A stretch of DNA of 64,000 nucleotides from Asterochloris sp. CNOR1 (GCA_963969365.1 OZ017753.1:2604001-2668000), one strand, 5' to 3'; numbered from the stretch's first letter, positions 35,236-47,865 are shown. A program made the numbers and translations. Notes: a model not told the origin generated them from the sequence alone.

Positions 35236-36677
35236 ATGTCGAGCATGACCTGTTACGCGATGGGCAGCAAGAGCAGCTTGATGGGGAGGCGGGTGCAGAA
35301 CACCACAAGTGAGCACTGCCATCCCGCAGTTGCTCCCACAGGGCAGCAGCATTTGCGTCAGGCAGCTTGGCGCCTGTTGCTTGCGATCTATCGGCAACAT
35401 GTCCCAGCCTCGAAGCAGCCAGTGTCCACTCTTAACACTGCCCTCGTGCTCCTCAGGTGCTGCCCGGAGAACACCGACAGCCTCAAGGAGGTTCGTGGTC
35501 AGGGCAGACAAGGGGGACACAGGCGGCCCCGCAGGCACCTCCAAGCAGGCCAAGACCCCAGAGCAGCAGTGAGTGGCGGGGGAAGTCATCTGGCAGCACT
35601 GCATTGATGTTGCCGCAGCCAAACTCCAGTTGAACAGGCCTGGTTGCTAGATTTGGTTCGACTGCTTTGTAAGTCTCTGGCCACCAGCAGATAGACCAGC
35701 CCAGAAAGTGCTGTGTGCATTGACTTCCTCCATCTTAGCGCATGGTGCTTTGATTGATCTGATCGTCAAGCTCTGCAGTCCAGGCTGGAGGAGGGGCACT
35801 GGGGCTAGACACTGGGCAACACCTTTGTGTCTGCCCTGACTGTATCTTGCAGCAGTCTCCTGGGCGGTGCCAAAGGGTTGTAGCTCTGTATGGGTTTGCC
35901 CGCTGGAGAACTGGTGCGCTGCTCACCAGATCTCCACACACCTGGCTGTAGGCTGGCCCCTGAGGGCGAGAAGGCCATCGAGGGCCAGAAGTACCAGCCC
36001 ACCGGCGCGAAGGCCAGCAACAAGGAGGGGAAGCAGCCCCTTGGCCCCACCCGTGGCAAATATGTGCGTCTGCCGTGTCCACCCCAATTTCCATGAGCCA
36101 TGCTTTCCACCCTTGTGCGGTTGTGTGGCCGCAGAGTTACAAGAGGGTGCTGCAGCTGCACCAACGGGGCCCAGTGCCAAGGAAGCATCGTAGCAATCAA
36201 GAGTACGGCATGATGTGAGCATGGCCGCAGGCAGTTGTGGGAAGGGCTGTATTATTGACAAGCTCAGCAGAAGCATTGCCCAACAGAGATCAACCTGCAG
36301 CATTTACCTGAAGTGCTGACTTGTCTGCCTGCAGGTGCGCATCCTCAGGCCTGAGTCCTACTGGTACAGGCAAACAGGCAAGGTGGTGTCTGTCGACCAG
36401 GTGCGTGCCAGAAGCCAAGAGCACTGCACTGGAATGAGGCCCAACAGACCAAGCAGCGCTGTCTGCTTGCCTGCTGATGTTGACTGGTGTATGAAAGCAC
36501 TGATGCAATGACACAGTCCCCAACTTCTCTGGCAAAAGTGCCCCAAGCAGCACTGACTGCTGCTGTGCCCTGCAGAGCGGCATCCGTTACCCTGTGGTCG
36601 TTCGCTTTGACACCGTGAACTATGCCGGTGTCTCCACCAACAACTATGCACTTGACGAGGTTACTGAGGAGAAATAG
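35236..36677 (+). CDS. psaE: photosystem I reaction centre subunit IV (PsaE), nucleus-encoded
   Basis: PsaE is a stromal-side subunit of photosystem I that supports ferredoxin docking and cyclic flow. Five phase-consistent exons: 35236-35308, 35457-35568, 35952-36063, 36335-36400, 36576-36677, 154 residues. The SH3-like core is fully recognisable: [58 protein letters not shown]. The first 30-40 residues ([20 protein letters not shown], then [15 protein letters not shown]) form a plastid transit peptide ending near VVRA. A Lys- and Gly-rich linker of about 40 residues separates it from the core. Exon joins at the core agree with the known PsaE sequence. Confidence 0.96.
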
Positions 36678-36875
36678 AGAGGCATCGACTGCCAGTGGCT
36701 GGGCAGGGCTCTGGGCTATGCCAGACCTGTGGCCCATCTGCTGCCCTTCACCAGTCACCTTTCAGTATCCTGTGTGTAGCACCTCCTCCGTGGTTGAGAG
36801 CACTCTGTGCAAGAATGACCCGACATCAACAACTTTCTGTGCTTCCCTCTTCTCAACATCCCTTTGTCCCTGGCC

Positions 36876-36880
36876 TGTAA
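36876..36880 (+). promoter_or_regulatory. UGUAA polyadenylation signal candidate for psaE
   Basis: TGTAA lies about 200 bp after the psaE stop, with another at 36905-36909. Both are in the 382-bp gap between the convergent psaE and VIPP1 stops, which otherwise shows no coding sequence. Confidence 0.5.
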
Positions 36881-36964
36881 CTGTGCTGGGGGGACATTTG
36901 CTCCTGTAATGCCTTCAAGCAAGGTCTTGCCACTAACTGGAGGCTGCCTCAGAGCTGTCAGGGT

Positions 36965-36978
36965 TTACATGTTTTACA
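36965..36978 (-). promoter_or_regulatory. UGUAA polyadenylation signal candidates for VIPP1
   Basis: Two TGTAA motifs on the minus strand (36965-36969 and 36974-36978) lie 82-98 bp beyond the VIPP1 stop, a typical distance for green-algal poly(A) signals. They face the psaE signals in the same convergent gap. Confidence 0.5.
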
Positions 36979-37059
36979 GACGCAATAATCAAATGCATCG
37001 TGCAGGGGCCATTGTACAGGCATGCCCACCAAAAGTTCATATAGCAGCAGGCATTCTGT

Positions 37060-40000
37060 TCACTCCCAAATGATGCTGTTGGGCACAACAGCAGAGGTGC
37101 TGTTAGGCAGCTTGCCCTTCAACCGGAGGTCAGCCTTCAGCTTGTCCAAGTCATCGTCCAGGCTGCCTCCAATGCCCTCCAGCATGGCAAATTTGGACTC
37201 CAGCAGGTTTGAGGGCGCCATCTGCAAGGGCATGCAAAGAAAGCAGGTTCACCGGCCTGCAAGCTCTGACCAGACAGAGCTGCCAGCCTATGCTCTTTGC
37301 ATGTACCTCTTCAAGTACGCTGGTTTGGCTACTGTGACCCACATGTGTACTTGCTCAGGCTGTGTGCATGGCCTGAAATGCAGCACAACTGCCATGCTCC
37401 ATGTCGCGAATGTCTAAACCGCCCATGCCCTGAGGCCTGTCACTGCCGTCCCAGCTCAAAATGTCAAGGGTGGCTGGCAGCAGCAGGCCCTCCCCACTGA
37501 TGCTGACCTGCTCGGCTGCCTCCACCTCTGCCTCCAGGGCCAGCACCTTCTCCTCCATCTTGTTGAAGGCTGCCAGCCCTGTGTTGGTGCTGGCACGCAC
37601 GCCAGCCAGCTGCAGGGCACGCCAGAAGATTGTCAGTCTCATTCAAAGCCATCACAAAGGTCATCATCACAAGGATTTGGAGTAGGCATGCAACCCTAGC
37701 CAGACACAGTGCAGGGCAGCAGGGCTGCCTGTCTCATGCAGATCCCGCACAGTGGTCGACTGTTGGCACGCACCCAGGCCAGCTGAAGGGCATGCCAGCA
37801 GGTGCTGTCAGCTGCAGCACAATGTCTGGCTGTGCAACAGCAGAAGCATCTGCACTGGGTCTCTGCCGAAACAAGCCATTCCCACCCACCGGGCAGAGCA
37901 CAGGGGACAGTGCTCATGAATGCCTGGATACAGGCACTCTACAGTGTGTATGCTTTGCTGCTCTTAAACAGCTTGCTGTCCACTTGTGTCCATAGAGCTC
38001 ACAGAGCAGGCCAGGCACAGTTTTGGGCCAAGCTTGCACTGCTGACCAGCATGCAGCAAGCTGCAGTGTCGCTAAAGGGGTTGTGCACGTTGAGGCGGCG
38101 TGCCTGGAAGAGAGTTGCCCATGCTGCAGCCAGCTGTTAACAGTCCGAACTTGTGGCCCAATTGATGAGCCTGAAAGCCCTGGTGCTTGGGGACTTCATG
38201 CTGAGGGTCAGCAATCCTTGACTGATCACCAGCCTCACTTGCTGGGTCAGCCCTGACGATCATTGTCAGGGGCCACGACACTGTCAGCCATCCATGTCAT
38301 CAAGCCCCAGCCTTACCTGCCCAGCCAGCCACTCATTCATGTCCTTGCTGGCCTGTGCAGACATTGCCCGCGCCTTCAGAGTCTCTTTCTTGCTTGCCGC
38401 CTCAGTCAGCTTGCTCTCGAGCATCCTGCATCAGAAGTCCAAGTCTCAACATGTGTGCAGATTGCAAACAGCCAGCTGCGGCCTGGTGGTGAGCACAAGC
38501 AGATGCCAGCCAGCGAACAGGGCTGAGAAGCCATTGCTGTGTGCAGAGGCAGAGGCTTGTCTTGGGCCAGACATTGCCGCTCACTTTCTAATAAGCTCTC
38601 CAAGGAGTGCAAGTGCTGGTGCTTTGCTGAGTGCACACAACTTCACCACACCTGATGTTGCCCAGCAGCTGCTGTGTGGCACGTGTGTGCTGGTCCAGCT
38701 GCTTCTGCAGAGCCGACTCGGCGTCGGTGAAGGTCTTGCGCCGCCGCAGGGCTTCCCGAGCCAACTCCTCCTCACCCTTGCTCAGGGCCAGCTGGGCTCG
38801 GCGGTACCAGCTGTCCTGCATGGCAAGCAAGACTTGATTCAGCTTGCAGACTGAGCCAACAGGTTATCAGCCGGCCTGTGCAAGTGCACACTCAGTTGAA
38901 TATTTGCTGGCCTGCAGACAGAAATTGATCAACAGTATGTGCAGGGCCAAGTGCAGTGTTATGAGTGGGTCAGCCAGATGATGGCAGGGCAAAGAGGGCG
39001 CGCACACTCCTGCTCATACTTGCTCAGGTCCACCTGGCCCCAACAGTGATGCAGAAGAGCCAGTCTTTCTGTGTTGAGGAAGGCAAGTGGGGGCCAGCAT
39101 CGTGCTGCTCACATCACAGGTGCCCAGCCCAGGGGCCAGCATCGTGCTGCTCACATCACAGGTGCCCAGCCCAGGGGCAGACCCTGATCAGGGCGAGCTG
39201 AACCCACATCTCCCAGCTGTTCTACAGCACAGCCTGCAGGAGGCTCGCTGTTGAACAAGCCAGTCGCACAAGCCATTTGCAGCCGCCACGAGTGAGCACC
39301 CACTTTATAGGTTGGCATCGGATGCAGACCTGCTTGACTGCCCTTGACTGACCAAGCGCCAACTTCAAGTACTGGACATACCCATGCGAGCTTACCCCGT
39401 CCCTCTTGGCATTTGCCACGCGTGTCTCAAGCATGCGCTGCGTGGCCAGGACCTCGCTGGAGGCACGGCGCATCTTGACCAAGTCCTCCTGCACCAGAAG
39501 GCACAGCCTCTCAGTCCACTTTCGCAGCAGGTTCCTGAGCTGGATGCTGCCTGTGGCCACCTGATGGGCAGTGTCAGCTCACCTGACAGCAAGGCAGGGG
39601 CGCCATGACCACCTGTGCAAAGGCTGCCTTGGGGGCAATGCTGCCAGCATTTGTGGGTGCATGCAGTCATGGCGCGTAAGCATCAAATCAGGCTTGGGGC
39701 TGATTCAGGACAGCAGCATGCCAGGTGCTTCATGCATATGCAAACCAGTTGTGTGCACAGTGTTGTGTGCACCTGCAGACCAGTACAACTGCTGTTTGCA
39801 CATGCACACCCTGTAGGAGTGCTGTACATACAGACTAGTGGGAGTGCCTTCAACAGTGACAAGGCTTCACCTGCATCTCCACCACTGCCTGGTCTAGCAT
39901 CTTGCGAGGGTCCTCCAGAGCCTTGGCTGCAGCATGGGCATGCGCAACTGTCAGGCATGGCGCTGCCTGCCATGGACCAGTGCAAAGGTTCTTGCATGCA

Positions 40001-40601
40001 AACTGTGAGAGGACTGGCTGCCATGTGTGCTGCCTCATCTATGCAGCGATACTGTTGTAAGCGAAAGGGCAGCAGACCTTCAAAGTGTCATTTGTGAAGC
40101 AGTGGGAAGCTGCAGGGATCATGACAGCCAACGTGTTTGCAGGACAGAGTGCAGGACAGAGTGCAGGTGGACCGAGTGTGGTAAGTGGCCAGACAGCACC
40201 CACCTGCAGCATCGCCGTAAAAGAAGGTGTAGCCTTTGACGACGCGTGTGAAGCGGGGCACCAGTGCAGCATGCACAGCAACCTGGTGGCCGCGGTCAGT
40301 CCTGGGATTTGCCTGCCATGCAGACCTCAGCTTGTGGCGACCTGCGGCATGTCAGAATCACTTTGATGCAGCATGTCCAGCAGAAGGCAGGCTGAAGCCA
40401 GAATCAGCGGGTACAGCTGCTGGATCTGCAAGAAAGCAGCATGCCATGCTGTCCAAGGGACCTTCTGGCATGTCTTGGGACGAAAATGTCATGGCTCTCA
40501 CCTGAAAGGAAGGGCTTGGCATGAGGCAGAGCATGGCAACAGCGCTTAGGGGCAGCTGCACTGCTTCCGACAGTTGAGAGGGAATGCATGGAAGTCTGCA
40601 T
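37060..40601 (-). CDS. VIPP1: VIPP1/IM30, thylakoid membrane biogenesis protein (PspA family)
   Basis: VIPP1 is an ESCRT-III-related plastid protein that forms rings and rods on inner-envelope and thylakoid membranes. Exons: 40601-40502, 40425-40362, 40301-40204, 39926-39871, 39488-39396, 38815-38652, 38425-38317, 37609-37508, 37221-37060, about 315 residues. Helical segments in order are LVPRFTRVVKGY, ALEDPRKMLDQAVVEMQ, EDLVKMRRASSEVLATQRML, DSWYRRAQLALSKGEEELAREAL, LESKLTEAASKKETLKARAM, FNKMEEKVLALEAEVEAAEQ and LLESKFAMLEG. They match VIPP1/PspA and predict long coiled-coil hairpins. The first two exons encode a Ser/Ala/Arg-rich leader, likely a transit peptide. Their junctions fit phase but are less certain than the rest. 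The C-terminus after SLDDDLDKLKADL is short. Confidence 0.94.
37588..37798. repeat. copy of the 5' edge of a VIPP1 exon in the upstream intron
   Basis: Exon bases from 37588 (tgctggcacgcacgccagcc region, exon start 37609) recur at 37761-37798, an offset of 173 bp, with 32 of 38 matching. Coding sequence, splice acceptor and flanking intron are all included. Confidence 0.75.
39090..39173. repeat. perfect 42-bp tandem duplication in a VIPP1 intron
   Basis: Two identical 42-bp units, 39090-39131 and 39132-39173, are followed by the start of a third (ggggcag). Perfect identity points to a recent event compared with the diverged repeats elsewhere. Confidence 0.95.
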
Positions 40602-41358
40602 GTCGGGAGCAGCTGAGGTGCTGATGGATGAATAAAGAGTCTGATGCTCGCCCGAATGTGGCTTTGCCAATGCTGACAGCTTCTAGATGAACTTTCTATA
40701 AAAGTCCAATACAGAAAGCGAAAGCCTCGCCTTCATCCCAATCAAAGCAGCTTGGCGGGCGTTGCCCCCTTTGAGCCTGAGTATCTTGCAGAGGTGAGGC
40801 CTCTGCCCCAAAACATTTGGTCGTTATATTTCAACCTCCAGCTGGCCAAGTAATGCGGTGGCCGCAGCGTTCCGTCTCCTGCTGACACGCATGCGGAGAG
40901 CGCGAGGCTCACTGTATCTGTCTGTGCAGGCCTCTGTCCCCTGGATATAAGGCGCAAAGTGGGGCTCCAAAGCATTCAGCGTACCCCCTACAGGTGTGCT
41001 ATTCAAGCTTCACTGGCATCAGCAGAGTGTTCTGCTCATTCTGTCATGCGGACCACTTCATGCCGGCTCAACATCACTGATGTCTCATGTCCTGGCTCCT
41101 CCTCCGCACAGCTTCGCTGCCTGACTGTCTGGCAGCAGGTCCCTCGGCAGCCTGCCCCACATACTTTCAGCCTTCAACTTGCATCCCCAATACGTTGCAT
41201 TGCCTTGCTTGCTTACTGGTGACAAGACCAGCTTTCCAAGCCCTACAGCACCTATCTCTCATCAGAACAGTTGTCTGGCGTGCAGGTGCCTGCCACCTGG
41301 TCACCAGTCACTCCTACCTAACCCCTTAACTTCACGCTCATACAGCATCATCAGTGCC
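40602..41358. promoter_or_regulatory. divergent promoter region, VIPP1 and GH5-2
   Basis: VIPP1 starts leftward and the second mannanase starts rightward from this 757-bp gap. TATA-like boxes on the plus strand are ctataaaag near 40693 and ggatataagg near 40942. The second would give the mannanase a leader of roughly 390 bases. No coding sequence is convincing here. Assignment of either box is inference. Confidence 0.35.
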
Positions 41359-44300
41359 ATGGCTGTACTCCTGAAGGCGCTGCTCCTGGCTGCCGCCCTG
41401 GCGGCTGGTAGTGCCCAGACAAGCAACAGCACCGTCTACAGCGGCTTCATCAAAGCCAGCGGCTTACACTTCGTCGATGCCAAATGTCAGGAGTTCATTC
41501 CCCTGGGCTTCAACACGTGAGGCGCTGGTCTGTTGTGCTGGCCGGCCTGAGGCTGGGATGCGCCTGCACAGTCTGCCTGTGTTACAGTGTGAGGGGGCCA
41601 GGGGTGGGGGAGGCCTGGACTGCCTCTGCAGCTCAGGTTCAGCAGGTGCTGCAAGTACTTGCAACACCGCAGCCCATACCAGCTACGGCCTTTGGCAGGC
41701 CAAGCTATGCAGGGGACTTGCTGCTGCCTCGCACGTTACTTGGTGTCAGCGAATTGGCCTAACCAGGCTGAGACATGCAGACCGGGCACATGCCCCTTGC
41801 ACTCCAGCTGAGCACCTGCTGTTGATTTGCGTGCTGTGCTGGGCGCCCGAAGCTGCCTTGTGTGCTGCTTGCTGCAGGGAAGGTGGCAACTAAGGCATTG
41901 GGCTGCAGCAGTAGTGCTGCCAGTGTCTGCCCCATGCACATCTCCTGGCTAAGTACCTGAATTGCAGGACTCCGTGTCACGTAACTCATCGACTCAGCCC
42001 TTGCACTGAAACCCTCCAGATGCCAGCTCCTGGAGGCCTCTGCCCAATTACCGAGCAGAGTAGGACCGGCACCGCATGCATAGCACCTTTCATTCTTCCG
42101 GCTTAGGCTCTGCACTGCATCCCTGCAGGTGGCAACTGATGGAGGCCTCTGCCGGCGTGTTGAACGTAACAGACACCAACTTGACCTACACGGCAGATCC
42201 TGTTGGGTTCACCTACAATTCAGCACTATCCCTCGGCATGAACACAGTGCGTGCCTTTGGACATGGCACCGTCCCCGCCTTCCCCCTGCAGATCAGCCCA
42301 GGTAGGGTGTTGAGGCCATAGGATTTTGTGAACATGTTTGGCAACTTTACTGATAAATGTTCTGGATGAACATTGACATCATTTGGCAGAATTGCATCCC
42401 CTGAGTACAAAGATCGTGTGGACAGTGCTTCCGCTGAGACTCCTGCAATCTCTGCAACACTCCCTGCTGTGGACACGCACGCAACTGTACGGACGGGGCC
42501 AACTGCATCCTGCAATGCACTCTGAATTCTTCTGCTGTGCACATGCAGGCAACTACAGTGAGGCTGCCTTTGTGGCGTTGGACAAGCTCATTGCGAGGGC
42601 TGGCCAGGCAGGCATCAAGCTGCTGCTGACGTTTGGGGACAACTGGATGTTTGCAGACTCCAAGATGAACGTGAGCGCAGAAAGAGGACATCTCTGCATC
42701 TTTGCAGGGCTCAGGCCTGCATCAGGCGTCGACTGCGCTGCCCTGCAGCAGCTGCATGGGGGCATAGTGGGCACCTGCTCCTGCTTCTGTGGGCACCCTG
42801 TCTGGCTGCACTCCACACCACCGTCAGGTCCACTGACTGCAGCACAACGCCTACTGTTGTGCGCCGTGTCCCTGTTCTGGGCACAGCACACTTACATGCA
42901 CCTGACCGATGCATGCCTTCACGAACGCTCCTGCAGCCATGCAGTGATGCAACCTCCCATCGTGCACCTGTCTGGCCACTACTTACCCCTGATGCATCCC
43001 CCTGCTGCTGAAGTACCTTGACTGGACGGGCAACACAAACAACACCAACGCTTTCTTCACTGACAGTGCTGTCAAGCAGCTCTATAAAAATCACATCGCT
43101 AAAGTTACAAACCGCAACGTGAGTGCCCAACTGATTCACTCTGTCTGCTGGCCTCCATGCATGTGGGTCCTGCCGATCTGGAGTCCTGTCAGAGCTGCCC
43201 TGCTGTCACATGCCCCTCTCTGAAGCCCAGTGTGGAGTTGAGGAGGGTTTCAGGCCCTGACTCGCTTCCCTCATTTTTTGCAGAACACGGTGAATGGCAT
43301 CACTTACAGGAACGATCCCGCCATCTTTGCATGGGACCTGATGAACGAAGGTACAGACACATGCATCTGGCAGGGCGTTTGTTACCCTGCCTTTCCAGTG
43401 TAGCGTCTCTGCGTGCCTCTGCAGATCTGCAACAGCCTCTTGGAAATGCATCGGCATGTGTGCATGACAGTGCAAACGGCAGAGATACTGAGTGATCAGT
43501 GCCTTGCATCAGGTGTCTTGCTTGCCTGCTTCTGTTCAGCTGCTGCAGTCTACTGGGCCCCTGGCCCCCTGTTTTGCCATACTCTGCAAGTTGATCCCCC
43601 TGCAGTATGTTGCATCAGCATTCTTGCAGTGCAACGACGTTGCAGCAGCATCAGCACTCCGCAGCCTCACTCAACGCCTGAACAACATGTTTGTGTGGCA
43701 CCGTCAAGCTGCTGGGGTTCACTGAGATTAAGTTTGCTCCTGTGCGCAGTGCGCTGCGAGTGTTACCCGCCGACGCTGTACCCTGCGCCGCCCACCAACC
43801 CCGAGTGCCTCCCAGAATGCGCGGACCTTGTCACGGTGAGCATCTTGCTTGAACAGGGCTGTGCAGGGGTTACGTACCTGTTGTGACCTCCACCACAAGC
43901 GTGCACATGAGCGTGTGCAAGGTGTCAGGCATCTCCTGTGCCTGCCAGCACACACCTGCTGGGGCACCCAGACGCATGCACACATGCAGTGTACTGCCCC
44001 AGGCATGCCTGTGACATATGCTGGAGAAGTTTACTTGCAGAGCCTTACGCTGGCCTGCACAGGGGTTCACCACCCACGCACAAGTCTTGTCACCATGACC
44101 CTCGCCTCCACCTGCAGGCCTGGGTGAACGAGATGGCTGCCTATACCAAGACCCAGGACCCCAACCACCTCCTGACAGTGGGCATTGAGGGGTTCTATAG
44201 CGAGTATGACCCGCAGAATGTGGCCAACCCTGGCAATGGGTGGGCCAGCCTTACAGGCCAGAACTTCACAGACCAGCACAGCTCCCCCAGTATCGACTTT

Positions 44301-45936
44301 GGTGCCATCCACTACTGGCCCGACCGGTGGACTCTCGGGGTGAGCCCCGGCTTGATAACTGCCTTCCGGAGCTGCATGTGCTCAGACTGTGCCAGCAGCA
44401 GTTAGGCATTGGCACATCCTGATTTCAGTCTGGCTCCTTGTAGTGAGGGCCTTGGATCCTGCTCTAAGGCTTCACGGGGCTGTAGCATCACATGGTTCAT
44501 CCAGTGGTTGCTCAAAGTCATGGGGCTGTCGCATCACATGGTTCATTCACTGGTTGCGCAGAGTCATGCTTGTGTGGCCGCATATGCCACTCTTGGGAAT
44601 GCAGCACTATCTGACATCTCTGGTGTGCGTCCCCTGCAGCAAGCCCCGGCCAGCCCTGACTTCCTGCAGTACTGGGTGGGCAACCACAGCCTGAACATGG
44701 CTGCCCTGAACAAGCCCCTCCTGCTGGAGGAGTTTGGAGTGGAGGTGGAACCCCCCGCTTCCACCGGCGCTGCAGGTAGCTTTTGGTGGATCATGCAACA
44801 TCGGCCTACAAGATCGCAGCTTGCAGGAACAGTTTGCCGATTGCCCAATGACTGACTCAAGTTGAGGCTGTTCAGCCTACATGATTGGGCCGGTCATAGC
44901 ACTGTCTGCTGTATAAGGGCAGCAGACTGTCCCCCGTTGGTTAGCATTGTAGTCAAGGCAGTCAGACCTTTGCATGGTCAGCTTGTGGTGTGGCTGCTGG
45001 GCCTGCATGTGGCCACACATATGCCCATTCCTGCAGCAGACCTCTCAGCATCCTTGGGTGCAGGCCTGTCCTGCATCCCACCTTCCCTGCAGCACACCTT
45101 ACAAGCACCTTCTGTCCTCTGCTGCAGGCATAGCCCGCCGCAACACCTTCTACCAGACCATCTACAACGCCCTGACAGCCTCCGTCAACTCCGCCTCTGG
45201 AGCTGCCAGCGCTCTGCGCGGTGAGCCTCTCCTTTCGTGGGCACTGCCTTCCACTGCAGGCTGTCTCTTGTGGGTGTGTTGGGACTCCAGCCTGAACCCC
45301 TGTTCACCCGCTGAGCCAGAGCGCCTGCAGCGCAACGCAGATGCCTCAGGTCCACTGCAATCTCCAGATACTGCAGAAGGCGCTTTGTGGGGTCCAAGCA
45401 AGCATTCATGAGCATGTGTGCCATTGTGCTCCATGTTGCCCCCAGCTTGGGGGCCAGCTGACACCCTGGCCTGCTGCATCCAAGTTGAGTAAGCTGCTCT
45501 CTGGCTTGCAGGTGCCATGTTCTGGAAGTGGGACTACGTGCCAGTCAATGCCAACACTGACGACCTCATGGTGGTGAGTGACCGACAATGCGCGGACCGC
45601 TTGTGCTGTGAGCAGCAGCTCAGCTGCTGTGAGCTTGTGCGAGCTTGGTTCTTACTGCCTGAAAGCTTTGACAGATCTGAGGTCATGCAAAGCATCACTT
45701 CCATGGCTATGAATGGGTGCATCCGTATGCTGCAGGCCTTGGACGACACTGTGATAACCACAGTAGCGCAGCCAGCCATCAAGAGCATTCAGACTACTGT
45801 CCAGGGCAAGACTCTGGCCTCCTGCATAGCAACCTCTTCTTCTGGCAGCAGCGCTACTACCAGCACCAGCAACCTGCCCAGCAGCGGCGGCACCTCATCT
45901 GTGTCGGCTGCCGGGCGTCGCCTCATGCAGGCTTGA
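41359..45936 (+). CDS. secreted GH5 endo-beta-mannanase-like glycoside hydrolase (paralogue 2)
   Basis: Exons: 41359-41516, 42129-42301, 42549-42670, 43014-43118, 43284-43350, 43750-43835, 44118-44339, 44640-44775, 45128-45220, 45512-45573, 45736-45936, about 474 residues. Exon 1 encodes a clear signal peptide (MAVLLKALLLAAALAAGSAQ). Landmarks are VRAFGHGTVPAFPLQ, GIKLLLTFGDNWMFADS, DPAIFAWDLMNE with the acid/base Glu, DPNHLLTVGIEGFYSEYD, NPGNGWASLTGQNF, IHYWPDRW, LLLEEFGVE with the nucleophile Glu, and FWKWDYVP. The usual Pro of the NEP motif is Val here, and an intron lies directly after the Glu codon. The C-terminus is a Ser/Thr-rich tail ending GRRLMQA. Several Asn-X-Ser/Thr sites fit a secreted glycoprotein. 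The exon at 43014 uses an aag acceptor. Confidence 0.93.
44476..44567. repeat. 46-bp imperfect direct repeat in a GH5-2 intron
   Basis: Units at 44476-44521 and 44522-44567 share ggggctgt, gcatcacatggttcat and ggttgc blocks and differ at six or so positions. They lie in the intron before the exon at 44640. Confidence 0.85.
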
Positions 45937-47865
45937 TAGCCTGCCCACCTGCCCAAGCAGCTGCGCATGGGCCACGCCTGCTGCATGCCTCCTGCTGCCA
46001 GGGAAGCCTCAGGGAACCAGTGTCTGCACTGCCCAGCCCACACAGTGACCCTGTCGGCAGGCATAGCACAATCATCAGGACTACATCTTACACACAGAAG
46101 GCACCTCTCTCCCAGTCTGCTATGGAGTTGGCCCACAGCCCTGAACCCACTTGTGATCACCTCTGAATTGTTAGTCCCCTGGATATCCTGCCCAGCCCTG
46201 GTTACCACATGCCCCCTGCACACTGCCTTTGCTATGATGCCAAATTGCCTTCCTCTAAGCCCCCATTTGAAATCCTTTGTTTGCAGCTGATCGAACTGCA
46301 TTTCATCAATTGCATGTGCAAGAGCTAACCCAGGGAGCAGCCAGCTGCGCTGGATACATAAATGTTGCAAGGGAGCTAAGTGTACAGGCAAAATGGACCT
46401 TGACAGCAAGCATCAGCTAGTTGTCGCTAAGAGGAAGCATTCTGCTGTGCTCTTGCACTGTCATGAGCCTGCATGCATGCTTCCCAATGTTGCCGTTTCT
46501 GAGCCACACCTCCCCACAGCCCTTCCTGGGCTGCAGCTGCATGCTGGCACAGCCCCGTACCCGATCTGACGTCTGACACCAGGCAAGAGATTGGGCAGAG
46601 GGTTGCTTTGTGGCATGACTGCCAGCATGTCAGAACGCCAGGCCACAGGGCAGCTCTGCTCTCCTCATGCTTGTGAAGGAGAGTGGCCTGCTGGTGACGT
46701 TGCAGCAGCCCATTGACACGGGCATGACCTCAGCCTCCTCGAGCACCTGCACCATGCATGCCTTCGGGGGGTTGTGGCATGGCTGATACAGCAGTGCTGA
46801 GTTATCTCTGCATGATGGCTGCAGGGGACCAGAAATGCTATGCCTGTATGGTCACGCTCAGGCCTGAAATGGACCGCTGCCAAAGCCTTATGCAGATCTT
46901 GCATCAACGCTCACATGACGTTGCGCACTATTTTCAATCTAGTGCCTGAGCACAGTGGAAAAGCATGAACAGCAGATGGATGAATTCCTGCAGGATCTCT
47001 CAACAAGAGTCAAAGGTCAGGCCCACAGGAATCAACAAGGTCGGATTCTCTCAGTGTGTTCTTGCAGGCCTTGGGTGGAACAAGACTGGCGGCTGGTGTC
47101 CCTCCAGACGGTGCACAAAGTGGTCATGCTACAATGGCGGCCTATTGGGCTCTGGGGGCGGGGTAGCTGTGCTTCAGCTGAGCTCTCACTGAAGGTTTTG
47201 GGCGGCAGATCTGGGCATACTTTACTCTGCATGTGCTGCTTCCAGGTGATGGCTGCCATTGGAAGATGCAGCGCCATTTTCAGGTGAGCCCTGCAGGCAT
47301 GCACAGGCAGGATTTGGCAGAGTTGCAGACTATGGGCTGCTGCAGCCTACTTGGTGACCCCTCAACTGTTCATACCATGACGCAGTCCAGCCAGGCCAAT
47401 GAGCATGCATTTGGCCAGGGTTGCCTCAATCTGTTTGCCAAGGCCTCAGCCCGCCTGATGGGACCACCACACTGGGAGATGTGCCACTTCTGAGCAATCC
47501 AAGCAGGAGTCCTCCAGCCCCTGCATCCACTGCAGCTGGCACAGCAACGCGGGCCCACTCAAGAAGCACAGATCTGTACAAACGACAGTGCTCGTAAGAT
47601 GACAAGCAAAGTTGACACCTGAGAAGTGAGCAGCCAGCAGTCCTCCAGTTGCTGTGCCGACTTAACAGATGTTCTCCAAACCCAGGCCATCCACACCGGC
47701 AGACCTACAGCAAACAGCAGCCCAGTTTCGTCTCCTGAAGGCAGCAGTTCTCCAGCCCTTTGCCATACACCCCCCCCCCCCCCCCCCCTTCTCCCACCCC
47801 AGTCTGTCATGAGTCTCCAGGAACAGCCAGCAAAGTCAGTAGTTCCCCACTAGGCTTCCACCACT
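45937..47865. other. convergent intergenic region, GH5-2 to accA
   Basis: This 1.9 kb lies between two stops. A run of 19 C at 47770-47788 leads into a pyrimidine-rich stretch. On the plus strand two frames look partly protein-like: 46671-46769 (LVKESGLLVTLQQPIDTGM) and 46825-47013 (LRPEMDRCQSLMQILHQR, then KHEQQMDEFLQDLSTRV). They could be exons of a small coiled-coil protein but no complete model could be built. Otherwise I see nothing. Confidence 0.35.

Noticed and set aside
45789-46409. Minus-strand frame of 206 codons
   Set aside because: It is antisense to the Ser/Thr-rich last exon of GH5-2. Low-complexity coding DNA gives open antisense frames.
47626-47853. Plus-strand proline-rich frame across the C-run
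   Set aside because: The prolines come from the homopolymer, and the region is the 3' flank of accA.
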